A stretch of 64,000 nucleotides of DNA from Streptomyces sp. NBC_01408 (GTDB lineage Bacteria > Actinomycetota > Actinomycetes > Streptomycetales > Streptomycetaceae), in the NCBI RefSeq assembly GCF_026340255.1, contig NZ_JAPEPJ010000003.1, positions 372,001 to 436,000 on the forward strand, given 5' to 3'. The notes beneath the pieces were generated by a model. The model saw nothing but the letters and a program-made list of their open reading frames with translations, was not told the origin of the DNA and did not search any database. The position numbers and the translations under genes are program-made. Every line of letters starts with the position of its first letter. Positions within the stretch are counted from its first letter, which is position 1. Shown here one piece after another: positions 44,470 through 52,764 of this stretch.

Positions 44470-45627
44470 ATGAGCAACACCCCCTCCCCGAGGCGGCGAC
44501 CGCCCGCCCTGAAGACGCTCGACCACACCGTTGCCGCCGTGCCGCTTCTCCAGGGGCGGGTGCTGCTCCACGAAAACGCCGTCAATCTTCCGCGGCCGCG
44601 GCCCGCGCTCGATGACGACTTCAGCGGCGTCGTGATGACTGGAGCCAAAGCCGAAGAGCGGGCCTTCCACCTTCGCAGCACGGCCGGCTACGAAGGCACT
44701 CTGCTGATCGACAGCGCCCCCTACACCACCTATGTCGCAACCGCGGACGAGCCGTTCATGGTGCCCACCGACGAGCTGTTCGCCTCAGTGGACACCTCGC
44801 TGGCCTTCCAGAAGGCACGCGGAGCGAGCGCGGCACTCACCCCGACCGGCTACATTCCGCCCGCGGACTCCAAGACGCTCAAGGCAGTGATGCGCGAGGC
44901 CAACAAGATCGAACGCGCCGACACCGTCGTGACGCTCCCGATCGACGTCACGTGGCTGAACCGCGAGAACATCGGTCAACTCATCGCGGTCTGCACGAAG
45001 ATCCGGCACCCGAAGGCCCTCGTCCTGTTCCGCCAGTTCGATCCGATGGAGCAGACGAAGGACATTCCCGCCAATCTGCGCCGCCTGCTGGCCGAGGTCG
45101 AACACACGGCGCTGCTGCGGACCGACCTCGCTGCGCTTGATGCGATCGCGCACGGCGCCCTCTGCGCCGGCATCGGCGTGCAGAGTTCGCTCCGCCACGC
45201 GATCCCGCCCGGTGAGAAGGCCCAGACCAACAAGGTCGGCCCCACCTACCCGAGCGTGCTGATGCCGGAGCTCATGTGCTTCAAGGGCGCCGAGTCCCTC
45301 TCCAGGCTGTACGGGAACGTGGATCCCGCAACCTGCTCCTGCGAGGAGTGCGACGGGCGTGGTCTCGATCGCTTCCTCCTGCTGGACGGCGAAACCCGGC
45401 GCGAGGCCGACAATCACACCGTCTTCACGTGGAGCGACTGGGTCACCGAGATGGCCGGCTACCAGCCAGGCACCCCGCGTAAATCGTGGTGGCGCGACAA
45501 GTGTGCGGCCGCGATCGACCGCTACGCGCTGGAGAACCAGCGTATAGGCCTGGGCGCCAGCCCCCGGTCCGGATTCCAGGCGCCCTCGCCGCTCAAAGCA
45601 TGGGCGACACTCCCCGTCACCCCGTAG
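44470..45627 (+). CDS. TGT-like protein of unknown function (zinc motif CxCxxC-x21-H)
   Basis: This 385-residue protein is not a known enzyme that I can name. It shows the features of a TIM-barrel protein of the tRNA-guanine transglycosylase superfamily. Alternating strands and helices appear in TVVTLPIDVTWLNRENIGQL, KALVLFRQFDP and GALCAGIGVQSSLRHAIPPG. A zinc motif CSCEEC is followed 21 residues later by His (about residues 295-322), close to the CxCxxCx25H of TGT and DpdA. The start ATG 44470 follows the XRE-ImmA/IrrE gene with AGGTG upstream. Possible roles are base exchange in tRNA or DNA, as in 7-deazaguanine DNA modification, but no queuosine or dpd genes are nearby. Confidence 0.7.
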   Translation: MSNTPSPRRRPPALKTLDHTVAAVPLLQGRVLLHENAVNLPRPRPALDDDFSGVVMTGAKAEERAFHLRSTAGYEGTLLIDSAPYTTYVATADEPFMVPTDELFASVDTSLAFQKARGASAALTPTGYIPPADSKTLKAVMREANKIERADTVVTLPIDVTWLNRENIGQLIAVCTKIRHPKALVLFRQFDPMEQTKDIPANLRRLLAEVEHTALLRTDLAALDAIAHGALCAGIGVQSSLRHAIPPGEKAQTNKVGPTYPSVLMPELMCFKGAESLSRLYGNVDPATCSCEECDGRGLDRFLLLDGETRREADNHTVFTWSDWVTEMAGYQPGTPRKSWWRDKCAAAIDRYALENQRIGLGASPRSGFQAPSPLKAWATLPVTP

Positions 45628-45646
45628 CGAGCCGTGGGCCGGATGC

Positions 45647-46264
45647 TCAGGGGAGCTGGCGGTGGACGTCTTCCAGGAACTTCCAGCCGGCGACGGTATG
45701 GCGTCTGCGCACGAAGGGCCGCGGCGGCACCACTACTTCCACCGAGTCCCCCTGAAGCGTGAGCAGGCCGATGCCGTAGAAGTCCGCGCGCAGCACGGCA
45801 TCATCCTTGCGCCGCAATGCGCCGTCCACCACCACCGCGCGAGAACAGAACGGAGTAAATCGTTCGGCCTTCTCCATCGCCGACTCCCAGCTGCGACCGG
45901 GCACGAATGCCATGTCGATGTGGACAGGCTGCGCCGCGCGGCGGGTGATCGACCCGTCCCTGCGGACCGCCGCGCCCTTCGGAAGGGACTTCAGCACCCG
46001 CCGCTCCCTCTCGCTCAAGGAGCTGGCAGGAACCGGCTCGCCCAGGGGCAGCGACATGAGGAGATCCAGCACGTCAGGTCGCGTCAGCGGCGGCATTTCT
46101 TCGGCTGCCCGCCGCTCCCGCTCGAGCGCGTCATGGCGATAGGCCACAACAGCTTCCGTCCCGAAGGCCTCGACGAGCGCGAGCTTCGCCTCGCGGGGCA
46201 CGAGGTCGCAGGGAGCCAGCGCACCTGCGACGACATCCATCTGCTCTCGCGCCAGGACCGACAT
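45647..46264 (-). CDS. Hypothetical protein (205 aa)
   Basis: This 205-residue protein converges on the TGT-like gene, with stops 20 bp apart. I recognise no family. The N-terminal half is helical (REQMDVVAGALAPCDLVPRE) and the C-terminal half is strand-rich with AVVVDGALRRKDDAVLRADF and a final WKFLEDVHRQLP. Start ATG 46264 is uncertain, since an in-frame start at 46318 adds 18 residues. Codon use is normal for the region. Confidence 0.6.
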   Translation of the reverse strand: MSVLAREQMDVVAGALAPCDLVPREAKLALVEAFGTEAVVAYRHDALERERRAAEEMPPLTRPDVLDLLMSLPLGEPVPASSLSERERRVLKSLPKGAAVRRDGSITRRAAQPVHIDMAFVPGRSWESAMEKAERFTPFCSRAVVVDGALRRKDDAVLRADFYGIGLLTLQGDSVEVVVPPRPFVRRRHTVAGWKFLEDVHRQLP

Positions 46265-46736
46265 GAACCAACCCGCTCTCGTCTCGAACTGACGCCCTCG
46301 TCTGCGGAGCGTCTGCACGCCCCTGCTTACCCTCAGGCACCCATCACCGGAAGCACGAGCGGCTCACGTTCACACGATCCACTCGCCAATCCCCTGCTGG
46401 CCGCAGCCGAGCGGGACCGACACCCCTAACCAGCCTTCCCCTGACCAAGACACGGGAACGCCTCAGCACGGACGGCCACGCTAGTACGGGCCGTCGTACG
46501 CCTGGCGGCCACCTCCTCAGATGATCGCGAAATGGCCAGCGCCCGTCACAGGCCGACCAGCAAGCGTCCACGGCGGCCACCAACGAACGACTGCGAGCCT
46601 AGCCACCGCAGGCGGCCATGCCTACATCTGTCCGAATCTTCATCCAGCCTGCCAACCCCCTTCCCCTTCCACCCGCGCCAGGCGGAGTGCGGCTGCGAGC
46701 ATGCCCGTGCAGGCATTCGCACGGTGGGGAGTTCAG
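46265..46736. other. Intergenic region between divergent hypothetical genes
   Basis: These 472 bp separate two divergent genes. Open frames exist on both strands but overlap each other and have no ribosome sites. I see no RNA gene. Promoters of both neighbours should lie here; the right gene has a GGGGAG five bases before its GTG. Confidence 0.4.
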
Positions 46737-48185
46737 GTGCCACGACAGCTCAACGAACGGCAGCAACAGGTGCTGCAATGGGTCGCCCGAGGCTGCCCTG
46801 ACGGCGCGTGGGATGGAACCGGGCACAAACTCAGCTGCCAAGCCCTGCACAGCCGCGGACTGGTCAAAGTCTCCAGGCGCCAGGGGCAGTGGTCCGTCGC
46901 CCTCACCAAGGCCGGCCAGCAATACCTGGACCACGGATCCCATCCACCGGAACAGCCTGGCGGCAAAGACACCGCTCCCGCGCCGCAGGCTGGAATCCAG
47001 TCACCCGACGTGGCCAAGAGCAAAAAATCCAGCGCCCAGGCGGCTGCGCCCGTACCGGTTCAGCGAACAAGCTCCCTTCCTCGAAAGAAGGCCAAGACCG
47101 TCACGGAGCAGCTCCTGGAAGAGCTCGTCGAAGCTGGCGGCCGCGTCGTCAAACGCGAAGCCTGCGGTCGGGAGACCGAGAAATGGCCGATCCGGGTGGC
47201 CGCAGCACGGCGGTCGGGGAAGATCCCTGCGACCAAGGAACTGCACGCTGACTGGTGCAACGACGGGTACGAAATCCGGCTGGTCGACACCCCCGCCTGG
47301 CGCTTGGCCGTACTGCCACCCGTCCCCGTACCGGCACGGCTCACCACTCCCCACCCTGTGGTCAAAGCTCTGCAGGCGCACCCCCAGCCCATGGCGCTGA
47401 CCAAATCCGTGCAGGGCAGAGCCTTCCGCCTCCTCCACGCATTGCTCACCGCAACCCAGAAGCTGGGCTATACCAGCGCGTTCGGTACGGCCGAGAGTGC
47501 CCCCGCACCACACCGCCGACGAAACGGCCCGCCCCACTTCACCATCACAGCCCAGGGCCAACGATGCGATTTCCTCATCCTGCAGGAACAAGACCGCACC
47601 GAACACATCCCCACGAAGAAGGAACTCGCGGACGCCGAGAAGCACTCCTGGGTCAGGATTCCTCGGTACGACCACTCCCCCGCTGAACGCCTGAGAATCT
47701 GCGTCAGCGGTGGGTTGCGACACAGGGCCGACGAGTGGGCCGATACGACCGCACGCCCCCTTGAGGACCAGCTCGCCGAAATCGTGCAGGAAGTGGGCCT
47801 TCGAGGCGAGGCCGCCGAACGCAAACGACTGGCCGACCTGGAGGCGGCACGGGAGAAACGGCTGCAATGGGAAGCCGCGATGCAACGGGCAAAGATCGAA
47901 TTCGCCGAGGCAGCCCGAGTCCAGCAGCTCGAAGCGCAGGAACAAGCATGGCGCCGTGCAGCGGGCCTGGCCGAGTACGTCGACGCCCTCCGCCTCCACG
48001 CAGAGACCTTGGCGACCGGACCGGAGAGGGACGGAGCCGAGGCATGGATCGCCTGGGCCACCGACCACGTGGAGCGCCTGAACCCCCTCAACGGGACGCT
48101 CCGCCTGCCCGACATTCCCGAACCTCGCGCCAGTGACCTGCAGCCGTTCCTGCACGGATGGAACCCCTACGGTCCCGCCTTCTAG
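46737..48185 (+). CDS. Hypothetical protein with N-terminal winged helix and C-terminal coiled coil
   Basis: The 482-residue protein has a winged-helix-like N-terminus (LNERQQQVLQWVARGCPDGA to VALTKAGQQYLDHG, about residues 4-62), a Pro/Ala/Lys linker to about 115, a middle region with a second HTH-like segment (TEQLLEELVEAGGRVVKREA), and a highly charged coiled coil at about 355-435. Similar architectures occur in many actinomycetes without assigned function. GTG 46737 is chosen for its GGGGAG at 5 bases; an ATG at 46701 is possible. It is the last gene before the repeat that ends this segment. Confidence 0.7.
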   Translation: MPRQLNERQQQVLQWVARGCPDGAWDGTGHKLSCQALHSRGLVKVSRRQGQWSVALTKAGQQYLDHGSHPPEQPGGKDTAPAPQAGIQSPDVAKSKKSSAQAAAPVPVQRTSSLPRKKAKTVTEQLLEELVEAGGRVVKREACGRETEKWPIRVAAARRSGKIPATKELHADWCNDGYEIRLVDTPAWRLAVLPPVPVPARLTTPHPVVKALQAHPQPMALTKSVQGRAFRLLHALLTATQKLGYTSAFGTAESAPAPHRRRNGPPHFTITAQGQRCDFLILQEQDRTEHIPTKKELADAEKHSWVRIPRYDHSPAERLRICVSGGLRHRADEWADTTARPLEDQLAEIVQEVGLRGEAAERKRLADLEAAREKRLQWEAAMQRAKIEFAEAARVQQLEAQEQAWRRAAGLAEYVDALRLHAETLATGPERDGAEAWIAWATDHVERLNPLNGTLRLPDIPEPRASDLQPFLHGWNPYGPAF

Positions 48186-48288
48186 TCGCGAGCCCCCTCG
48201 GATTATCACAGAGCGTAATCGGAGAGGAGAAGGTGGATCGCGGGTCTGACGCCGACCGACTCGGTCGCCGACTACCGGAAAGGGCGCC

Positions 48289-48319
48289 TCCCGCAGCAAG
48301 ATCACAATTTGCTGCGGGA
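48289..48319. terminator. Palindrome, probable terminator at the element end
   Basis: TCCCGCAGCAA and its exact complement TTGCTGCGGGA are separated by GATCACAAT. The stem lies 104 bp past the stop of the hypothetical gene and just before the attachment-site repeat. No U-tract follows, as is usual for streptomycete terminators. It could equally be a recombination or protein-binding site. Confidence 0.4.
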
Positions 48320-48359
48320 CGCACCCTCCCCTGCCTGACGGCTCATCAGAGATCGCCGA

Positions 48360-48616
48360 CGGCGTGCGTCAAACGTGCGTCACGAGCGTCAAATCTGCGT
48401 CAAGATATCGCCCGTAACGCCCACGGCGCACATAACGCACACTGCCCTAACCCGCAGGTCAGAGGCCCTTTCCAAGGGGCTCAAGGATCGCGACGCACTC
48501 GACATGATGGGTCGTCAGAAACAGATCCAGCGAGAACAGGTGGAAGATAATCGCAGTTCAGAGCCTTGCAGACCTGACTTCGCGACGTAAATCATGTGCA
48601 CTATGGGCGCTGCGTG
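48360..48616. repeat. Direct repeat copy B: attachment-site-like repeat with arms on both sides
   Basis: Positions 48452-48616 match copy A at 28171-28335, including the identical 19 bp at 48511-48529. The minus strand 48459-48527 encodes the same RumA/TrmA-like C-terminus (DLFLTTHHVECVAILEP) using different synonymous codons. Unlike copy A, the left side also carries an arm: CGGCGCACATAACGCACAC (48425-48443) is the inverted form of the GTGTGCGTTATG arm found on the right of copy A. Left of it lies a series of TGCGTCAAA-like repeats at about 48363-48405. Arms on both sides suggest a junction of two tandem elements. Confidence 0.68.
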
Positions 48617-49875
48617 CGCGAGCGTGACGCCGGTTTCCCGCCCGGAACCGACCTGGACAGCGGTCGGGTGCGGCCTTCTTCCGACGCCAGCAGGGCCAGA
48701 CATGCGGCCACTGTGGAGAGCGCGGCGAGGGCGGCGAAGAGGTGAGGGTAGCCGCCGAGGGGGACGGCGAGGGCTGCGCTTGCCCAGGGGGCAAGGGCTG
48801 CTGCGATGTGGGCGGGAGCGCCGAGGAGGGCGGAGAGGCGGCCGTAGTGGGTGGTGCCCCAGCGGTCGGTGACGGCGGTGGCCTGGAGCAGGGTCAGGTT
48901 GCCGCGTACGACTCCGGCGAGGATCGCGAGGACGACCAGCAGTGGCAGCGGGCCCGGGATGAAGCCCAGTGAGGCGGTGGTCGCGCCGCCCAGGGCGATG
49001 AGCGTGACGGTCCGGGTCGTGACGGACGTACGCGTTGCCAGAACCGCGTAGAGGGTGCGGCCGAGGGTCTGGCCTGCCCCGCCGAGTCCGAGGGCCCAGG
49101 CGGCCGTTGTCGCGCTGGCGCCGCGTTCGGTGAGGAGCGGAATGATGCCCATCACGACGGCGTACATGGCGAAACCGGAGAGCGTGAAGGCGACGGCCAG
49201 GAGGAGGAAGGGACGGCTGCGCGCCACCGGGGTGCGGTCGATGGAGGGCGGGGCCGGTGGCGCGGGGGGCCAGGGACCGCGCAGGGCGAGGGCATGGGCG
49301 GGGATGGTGACGGCCGCGAGGATCACGGCCAGGACGACGTAGGTGGCCCGCCAACTGAGGTGTTCGGCGAGGGCGGCGGTCAGCGGCGCGAAGACGGTGG
49401 AGGCCAGGCCGCCGGCGAGGGTGACGATCGTCAGGGCCCGGACGCGGTCGGGGCCCCACCAGCGGGTGAGGGCGGCGAAGGCCGGCGGGTAGAAGGTGGC
49501 GGCCATGGCGATGCCCGCGAGGATCCAACCGCAGGTGAAGACCGGCAGGTTCGGGGCCGCTGCGATGAGGAGGAGGGCCAGGGTGCCGATCACGGAGCCG
49601 AAGGTCATCACGGCGCGCGGGCCCCGGCGGTCGAGGATCCGGCCGATGGGGATGCCTGCGACGGCCGAGACCAAGAGTGCGAGCGAGAAGGCGGCGGTGG
49701 CCGCGTTGACGGACCAGCCGGTGTCGGCGGTCAGGCGCGGGAGGAGGACGGGAAAGGCGTAGTAGACGATGCCCCAGCTGATGATCTGCGTGACGCAGAG
49801 TGCGGGCAGCACGGCGCGGGGCCGCGACCGGTCCCCCGTACCGGTCGCGGCCCCGCTGCTTTGGAGGTCGGTCAC
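48601..49875 (-). CDS. MFS transporter of the arsenic island
   Basis: The 424-residue protein shows twelve hydrophobic segments and MFS motif A-like GIPIGRILDRRGPRAVM between TM2 and TM3. It is the last gene of a minus-strand unit, starting (GTG 49875) five bases after the stop of the FAD oxidoreductase, so the two are coupled. The context implies export of an arsenical. It is not obviously ArsJ, because no glyceraldehyde-3-phosphate dehydrogenase partner is present. The last codons overlap the right arm of attachment repeat B, so the arm is coding here. Confidence 0.85.
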   Translation of the reverse strand: MTDLQSSGAATGTGDRSRPRAVLPALCVTQIISWGIVYYAFPVLLPRLTADTGWSVNAATAAFSLALLVSAVAGIPIGRILDRRGPRAVMTFGSVIGTLALLLIAAAPNLPVFTCGWILAGIAMAATFYPPAFAALTRWWGPDRVRALTIVTLAGGLASTVFAPLTAALAEHLSWRATYVVLAVILAAVTIPAHALALRGPWPPAPPAPPSIDRTPVARSRPFLLLAVAFTLSGFAMYAVVMGIIPLLTERGASATTAAWALGLGGAGQTLGRTLYAVLATRTSVTTRTVTLIALGGATTASLGFIPGPLPLLVVLAILAGVVRGNLTLLQATAVTDRWGTTHYGRLSALLGAPAHIAAALAPWASAALAVPLGGYPHLFAALAALSTVAACLALLASEEGRTRPLSRSVPGGKPASRSRTQRP

Positions 49876-49880
49876 CGGGG

Positions 49881-51236
49881 TCAGCAGCCGCCGGTGCGGG
49901 CCGGGGCGCCGATGGTGATCGTGGCCGGGGCTGCGCAGCAACCTCCGCCGGTCTCCTCGGCCGCGGCGGGCTGGTCGAAGAGGCCGGCTCCGCCGCAGAC
50001 TCCGGTCTCGGGGAGGGTGAGCTCGACGCGCTCGGCGGCCTCGCGGTCCCCGGCGAGGTGGGCGGCGATGGAGCGGACCTGCTCGTAGCCGGTCATGGCG
50101 AGAAAGGTAGGGGCGCGACCGTAGGACTTCATGCCGACGAGGTAGAGATCCTTCTCCGGGTGGGAGAGCTCGTTGACGCCGTGCGGGTAGACGGTGCCGC
50201 AGGAGTGCTGGTTGGGGTCGATCAGCGGGGCGAGGGCGGTGGGGGCCTGGAGGCGTTCGTCCAGACCGAGGCGGAGTTCGTCGAGGAAGGTGAGGTCGGG
50301 GCGGAGGCCGGTGAGGACGATGACCTCGTCGATGGGGTCCAGGCGGCGGCCGTCCTCTCCGACGAGGACCAGGCGGCCGTCGGTGTCGCGCTCAACGGCG
50401 TCGGTGCGGAATCCGGTGACCGCGTCGGCGTACCCGCCGTCGACGGCTGCCTTGGCCGCGAGGCCGAGGGCGCCGCGGGCGGGGAGCTGGTCGGCCTCGC
50501 CTCCGCCGAAGGTGGAGCCGGAGATGCCGCGGCGGAGGATCCACAGCGCGTGGGTGCCCTGCTCGTCCTTCGCGAGGTCGGCGAGGTAGGCGAGGGCGGT
50601 GAAAGCCGAGGCTCCGGAGCCGATGACGGCAGTGCGCTTGCCTGCGTACCTGGCCCGGACGGCAGGGTCCTTCAGGTCGGGGACGCGGTACGAGATCCGG
50701 TCGGACGCAGCCTTCTCGCCGAGTGCGGCCAGTCCGCTGCCGCCGGCCGGGCTGGGGGTGGTCCAGGTTCCGGAGGCGTCGATCACGGCTCGGGCGAAGA
50801 GGCGCTCCTCGCGGCCGCCAGGGCCGGTGAGGTGGATGACGAAGGGCTGGGCCTCACGGTCGGCATCGACGATGCGGTCCCGGCCGGCTCGGGAGACGCC
50901 GGTGACGGTCGCGTTGTAGCGGACACGCTCGCCGAGGACGTCGGCCAGGGGCTGGAGGTACAGCTCGGCCCAGTCGCCACCGGAGGGGTAGGTGGCACCG
51001 TCCGGCTTGACCCAGCCGGTGGGGGCGAGGAGCTTCTCGGCCTCGGGGTCGACGACCTCGGACCAGGTGGAGAAGAGGCGTACGTGCGACCAGTCACGCA
51101 CGGCGGACGCGGCGGCCGGTCCGGCCTCCAGGACCAGGGGCTCGATGTCCCGCTCGACGAGCCGGGCAGCCGCGGCGAGTCCGATCGGGCCGGCGCCGAT
51201 CACGACGACGGGCAGGGCTTCGATGGATACGTTCAC
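49881..51236 (-). CDS. FAD/NAD(P)-dependent oxidoreductase with Cys-rich tail
   Basis: The 451-residue flavoprotein has a Rossmann FAD motif at the N-terminus (VVVIGAGPIGLAAAARL) and an NAD(P) site in the middle (TAVIGSGASAFTALAYL). It resembles the ArsO-like and thioredoxin-reductase-like monooxygenases found in actinobacterial ars clusters. The C-terminus carries several cysteines (GVCGGAG, then GGGCC and a final GGC), which could bind As(III). GTG 51236 is chosen for its GGGGAG six bases upstream. It is divergent from arsR, with operator-like repeats between, and coupled to the MFS gene. Confidence 0.85.
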   Translation of the reverse strand: MNVSIEALPVVVIGAGPIGLAAAARLVERDIEPLVLEAGPAAASAVRDWSHVRLFSTWSEVVDPEAEKLLAPTGWVKPDGATYPSGGDWAELYLQPLADVLGERVRYNATVTGVSRAGRDRIVDADREAQPFVIHLTGPGGREERLFARAVIDASGTWTTPSPAGGSGLAALGEKAASDRISYRVPDLKDPAVRARYAGKRTAVIGSGASAFTALAYLADLAKDEQGTHALWILRRGISGSTFGGGEADQLPARGALGLAAKAAVDGGYADAVTGFRTDAVERDTDGRLVLVGEDGRRLDPIDEVIVLTGLRPDLTFLDELRLGLDERLQAPTALAPLIDPNQHSCGTVYPHGVNELSHPEKDLYLVGMKSYGRAPTFLAMTGYEQVRSIAAHLAGDREAAERVELTLPETGVCGGAGLFDQPAAAEETGGGCCAAPATITIGAPARTGGC

Positions 51237-51350
51237 GGCGGGCTCCCCAGTTGATTCGACGTGTGTCGATGTCCTGACGCCTCTAGAATGGACCCTGGAT
51301 CGACGTTCGTCAACATAGACATCCGTCGAAATTCGTCGGATGATGGGGGC
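51237..51350. promoter_or_regulatory. Divergent ars promoter with ArsR-operator-like repeats
   Basis: The region between the divergent oxidoreductase and arsR genes contains TCGAC-GTGT-GTCGA at 51256-51269 and, closer to arsR, ATCCGTCGAAATTCGTCGGAT-like half sites at about 51321-51341. Both fit the short dyads bound by ArsR-family repressors. GGGGGC lies just before the arsR ATG as its ribosome site. Confidence 0.5.
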
Positions 51351-51713
51351 ATGACTATGAAGGTGTTGCCGCTGCTGGAGCCGGAGGCCGTGGCGGCATG
51401 CTGCCCGCCCCTGACGGAGCGCCCGCTGACGGCCGAGGAGGCCGAGCGGACCGCTCTCATGTTCAAGGCACTCGGCGATCCGGTGCGCCTGCGGCTCTTC
51501 TCCGCCGTGGCCTCGCACGAGGGCGGCGAGGCGTGCGTGTGCGACATCTCCGATGTCGGCGTCTCCCAGCCCACCGTCTCCCACCATCTGAAGAAGCTGC
51601 GCGAGGCGGGGCTACTCTCCTCCGAACGGCGCGGCACCTGGGTGTACTACCGGGTCGAGCCCGCGGTGCTCGCCGCCATGGGCCAGCTCCTGACCCGTGC
51701 GGCCGCCGCGTGA
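51351..51713 (+). CDS. arsR: ArsR-family arsenic-responsive repressor
   Basis: The 120-residue protein has the ArsR winged helix (FKALGDPVRLRLFSAVASHE, then VSQPTVSHHLKKLREAGLLS). It has the metal-sensing CVC of ACVCDI at the start of the alpha-3-type helix, and a further Cys pair near the N-terminus (AACCPPL). The pattern fits an As(III)/Sb(III) sensor. ATG 51351 with a run of G upstream; ATG 51357 is also possible. The gene overlaps the acetyltransferase gene by four bases and is divergent from the oxidoreductase-MFS unit. Confidence 0.92.
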   Translation: MTMKVLPLLEPEAVAACCPPLTERPLTAEEAERTALMFKALGDPVRLRLFSAVASHEGGEACVCDISDVGVSQPTVSHHLKKLREAGLLSSERRGTWVYYRVEPAVLAAMGQLLTRAAAA

Positions 51714-52204
51714 GCATCACCATCGCGCCGCTGGCCGAAGCACACGCGGATGAGGTCCTGGCGATCTACCAGGCGGGAATCGACGAGGGCAACGCCACCT
51801 TCGAGACCACCGCCCCCACCTGGCAGGTGTTCGAGGCGGGCAAGCTGCCCGAACACCACTTCGCGGCCGTCGCCGACGACGGCAAGATCCTTGGCTGGGT
51901 CGCGGCGAGCGCAGTCTCGGACCGGTGCGCATACGCGGGCGTGGTCGAACACTCCGTCTACGTCCACCCCGCCGCCCGGGGGCAAGGCGTCGCCATGCAG
52001 CTCCTCACCGCACTGATCGGCTCGACGGAGGCCGCGGAGATCTGGACGATCCAGTCCGGCATCTTCCCCGAGAACCGCGCGAGCCTCGCCCTCCACCAGC
52101 GGGCCGGCTTCCGGGTCATCGGCACCCGCGAGCGAATCGGCCGCCACCACGGCATCTGGCGCGACGTGGTCCTGCTCGAGCGCCGCAGCCCGCGGATCAG
52201 CTGA
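51710..52204 (+). CDS. arsN: ArsN-like GNAT N-acetyltransferase
   Basis: This 164-residue acetyltransferase belongs to the phosphinothricin/arsinothricin acetyltransferase group. GNATFETTAPTWQVFE is near the N-terminus, the acetyl-CoA loop VYVHPAARGQGVAMQLL is in the middle, and ENRASLALHQRAGFRVIGTR follows with the final GIWRDVVLLERR. ArsN1 proteins acetylate the amino group of arsinothricin, and PAT enzymes do the same for phosphinothricin. GTG 51710 overlaps the arsR stop by four bases, so it is induced with arsR, which favours an arsenical substrate. Confidence 0.82.
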   Translation: MSITIAPLAEAHADEVLAIYQAGIDEGNATFETTAPTWQVFEAGKLPEHHFAAVADDGKILGWVAASAVSDRCAYAGVVEHSVYVHPAARGQGVAMQLLTALIGSTEAAEIWTIQSGIFPENRASLALHQRAGFRVIGTRERIGRHHGIWRDVVLLERRSPRIS

Positions 52205-52206
52205 CC

Positions 52207-52764
52207 TCAGCCTGCCCGTTCACGCCCGTCGCCGCCGTTCAGGGTGAGCTGGCGGTGGTGGAAGTCAAAGTGCTGCGTCGGGTAGCGGTAGATGTCCGCG
52301 AGCGTCATGAACTCCTTGAAGAAGGGGTCCCACCGGACGGGGTAGTGCATACCGCGGGCCAGGTCGGCGTCGGACTCTGCGGCAAGCCGACGCTGGAGGG
52401 AGTCGAGGACCCGGTCGAAGGCGGCCCCCAACCGGCGCGGCCCGTAGACCTTCACGGCCCCTCGTGGACCCGCGTAGTTGACCCAGTCGAACGGCACAGT
52501 TCCCGCGTTCAGAAGCCGGGCGAACGCCTTGCCGGCCCCGCGGGGAAGCCGCCCGAAGACACGGACCAGGACCAGCAGGACCCGGACGACCACGTAGCCG
52601 AAGAGCATGTGCCACAGCAGCTGCCCGTTGGTCCACTTGGTACCGCGCGTGGGCCGGGCAAGGTCCGCCTCGGAGGCGGAGTCCAGCAGTTGATGGAAGG
52701 TCCGGCGGGCTCGCTCGTAATCCTCGTACACGGCCTGCCGGTCCATCGGAGTCGTGTTCGCCAT
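52207..52764 (-). CDS. DinB-family protein
   Basis: The 185-residue protein has a DinB-like four-helix layout (YEDYERARRTFHQLLDSASE, GQLLWHMLFGYVVVRVLLVL, then HYPVRWDPFF and YPTQHFDFHHRQL). The histidines in WHM and HFDFHH match the usual metal-binding triad. DinB-superfamily proteins include thiol-dependent enzymes, but no substrate can be inferred. ATG 52764. It converges on arsN with only a 2-bp gap, so the two genes end back to back. Confidence 0.8.
   Translation of the reverse strand: MANTTPMDRQAVYEDYERARRTFHQLLDSASEADLARPTRGTKWTNGQLLWHMLFGYVVVRVLLVLVRVFGRLPRGAGKAFARLLNAGTVPFDWVNYAGPRGAVKVYGPRRLGAAFDRVLDSLQRRLAAESDADLARGMHYPVRWDPFFKEFMTLADIYRYPTQHFDFHHRQLTLNGGDGRERAG

Noticed and set aside
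48363..48405. TGCGTCAAA-type short repeats as replication-origin iterons
   Set aside because: No replication protein is nearby and the repeats lie beside an attachment-site repeat, so arm sites are the simpler reading.
28171..48616. Repeats as CRISPR or as simple IS ends
   Set aside because: Only two copies 20 kb apart, no spacers and no inverted orientation; the coding end of a methyltransferase inside them fits attachment sites better.
48601..49875. MFS transporter as ArsJ
   Set aside because: ArsJ works with a linked GAPDH gene, which is absent; only a general MFS arsenical role is supportable.
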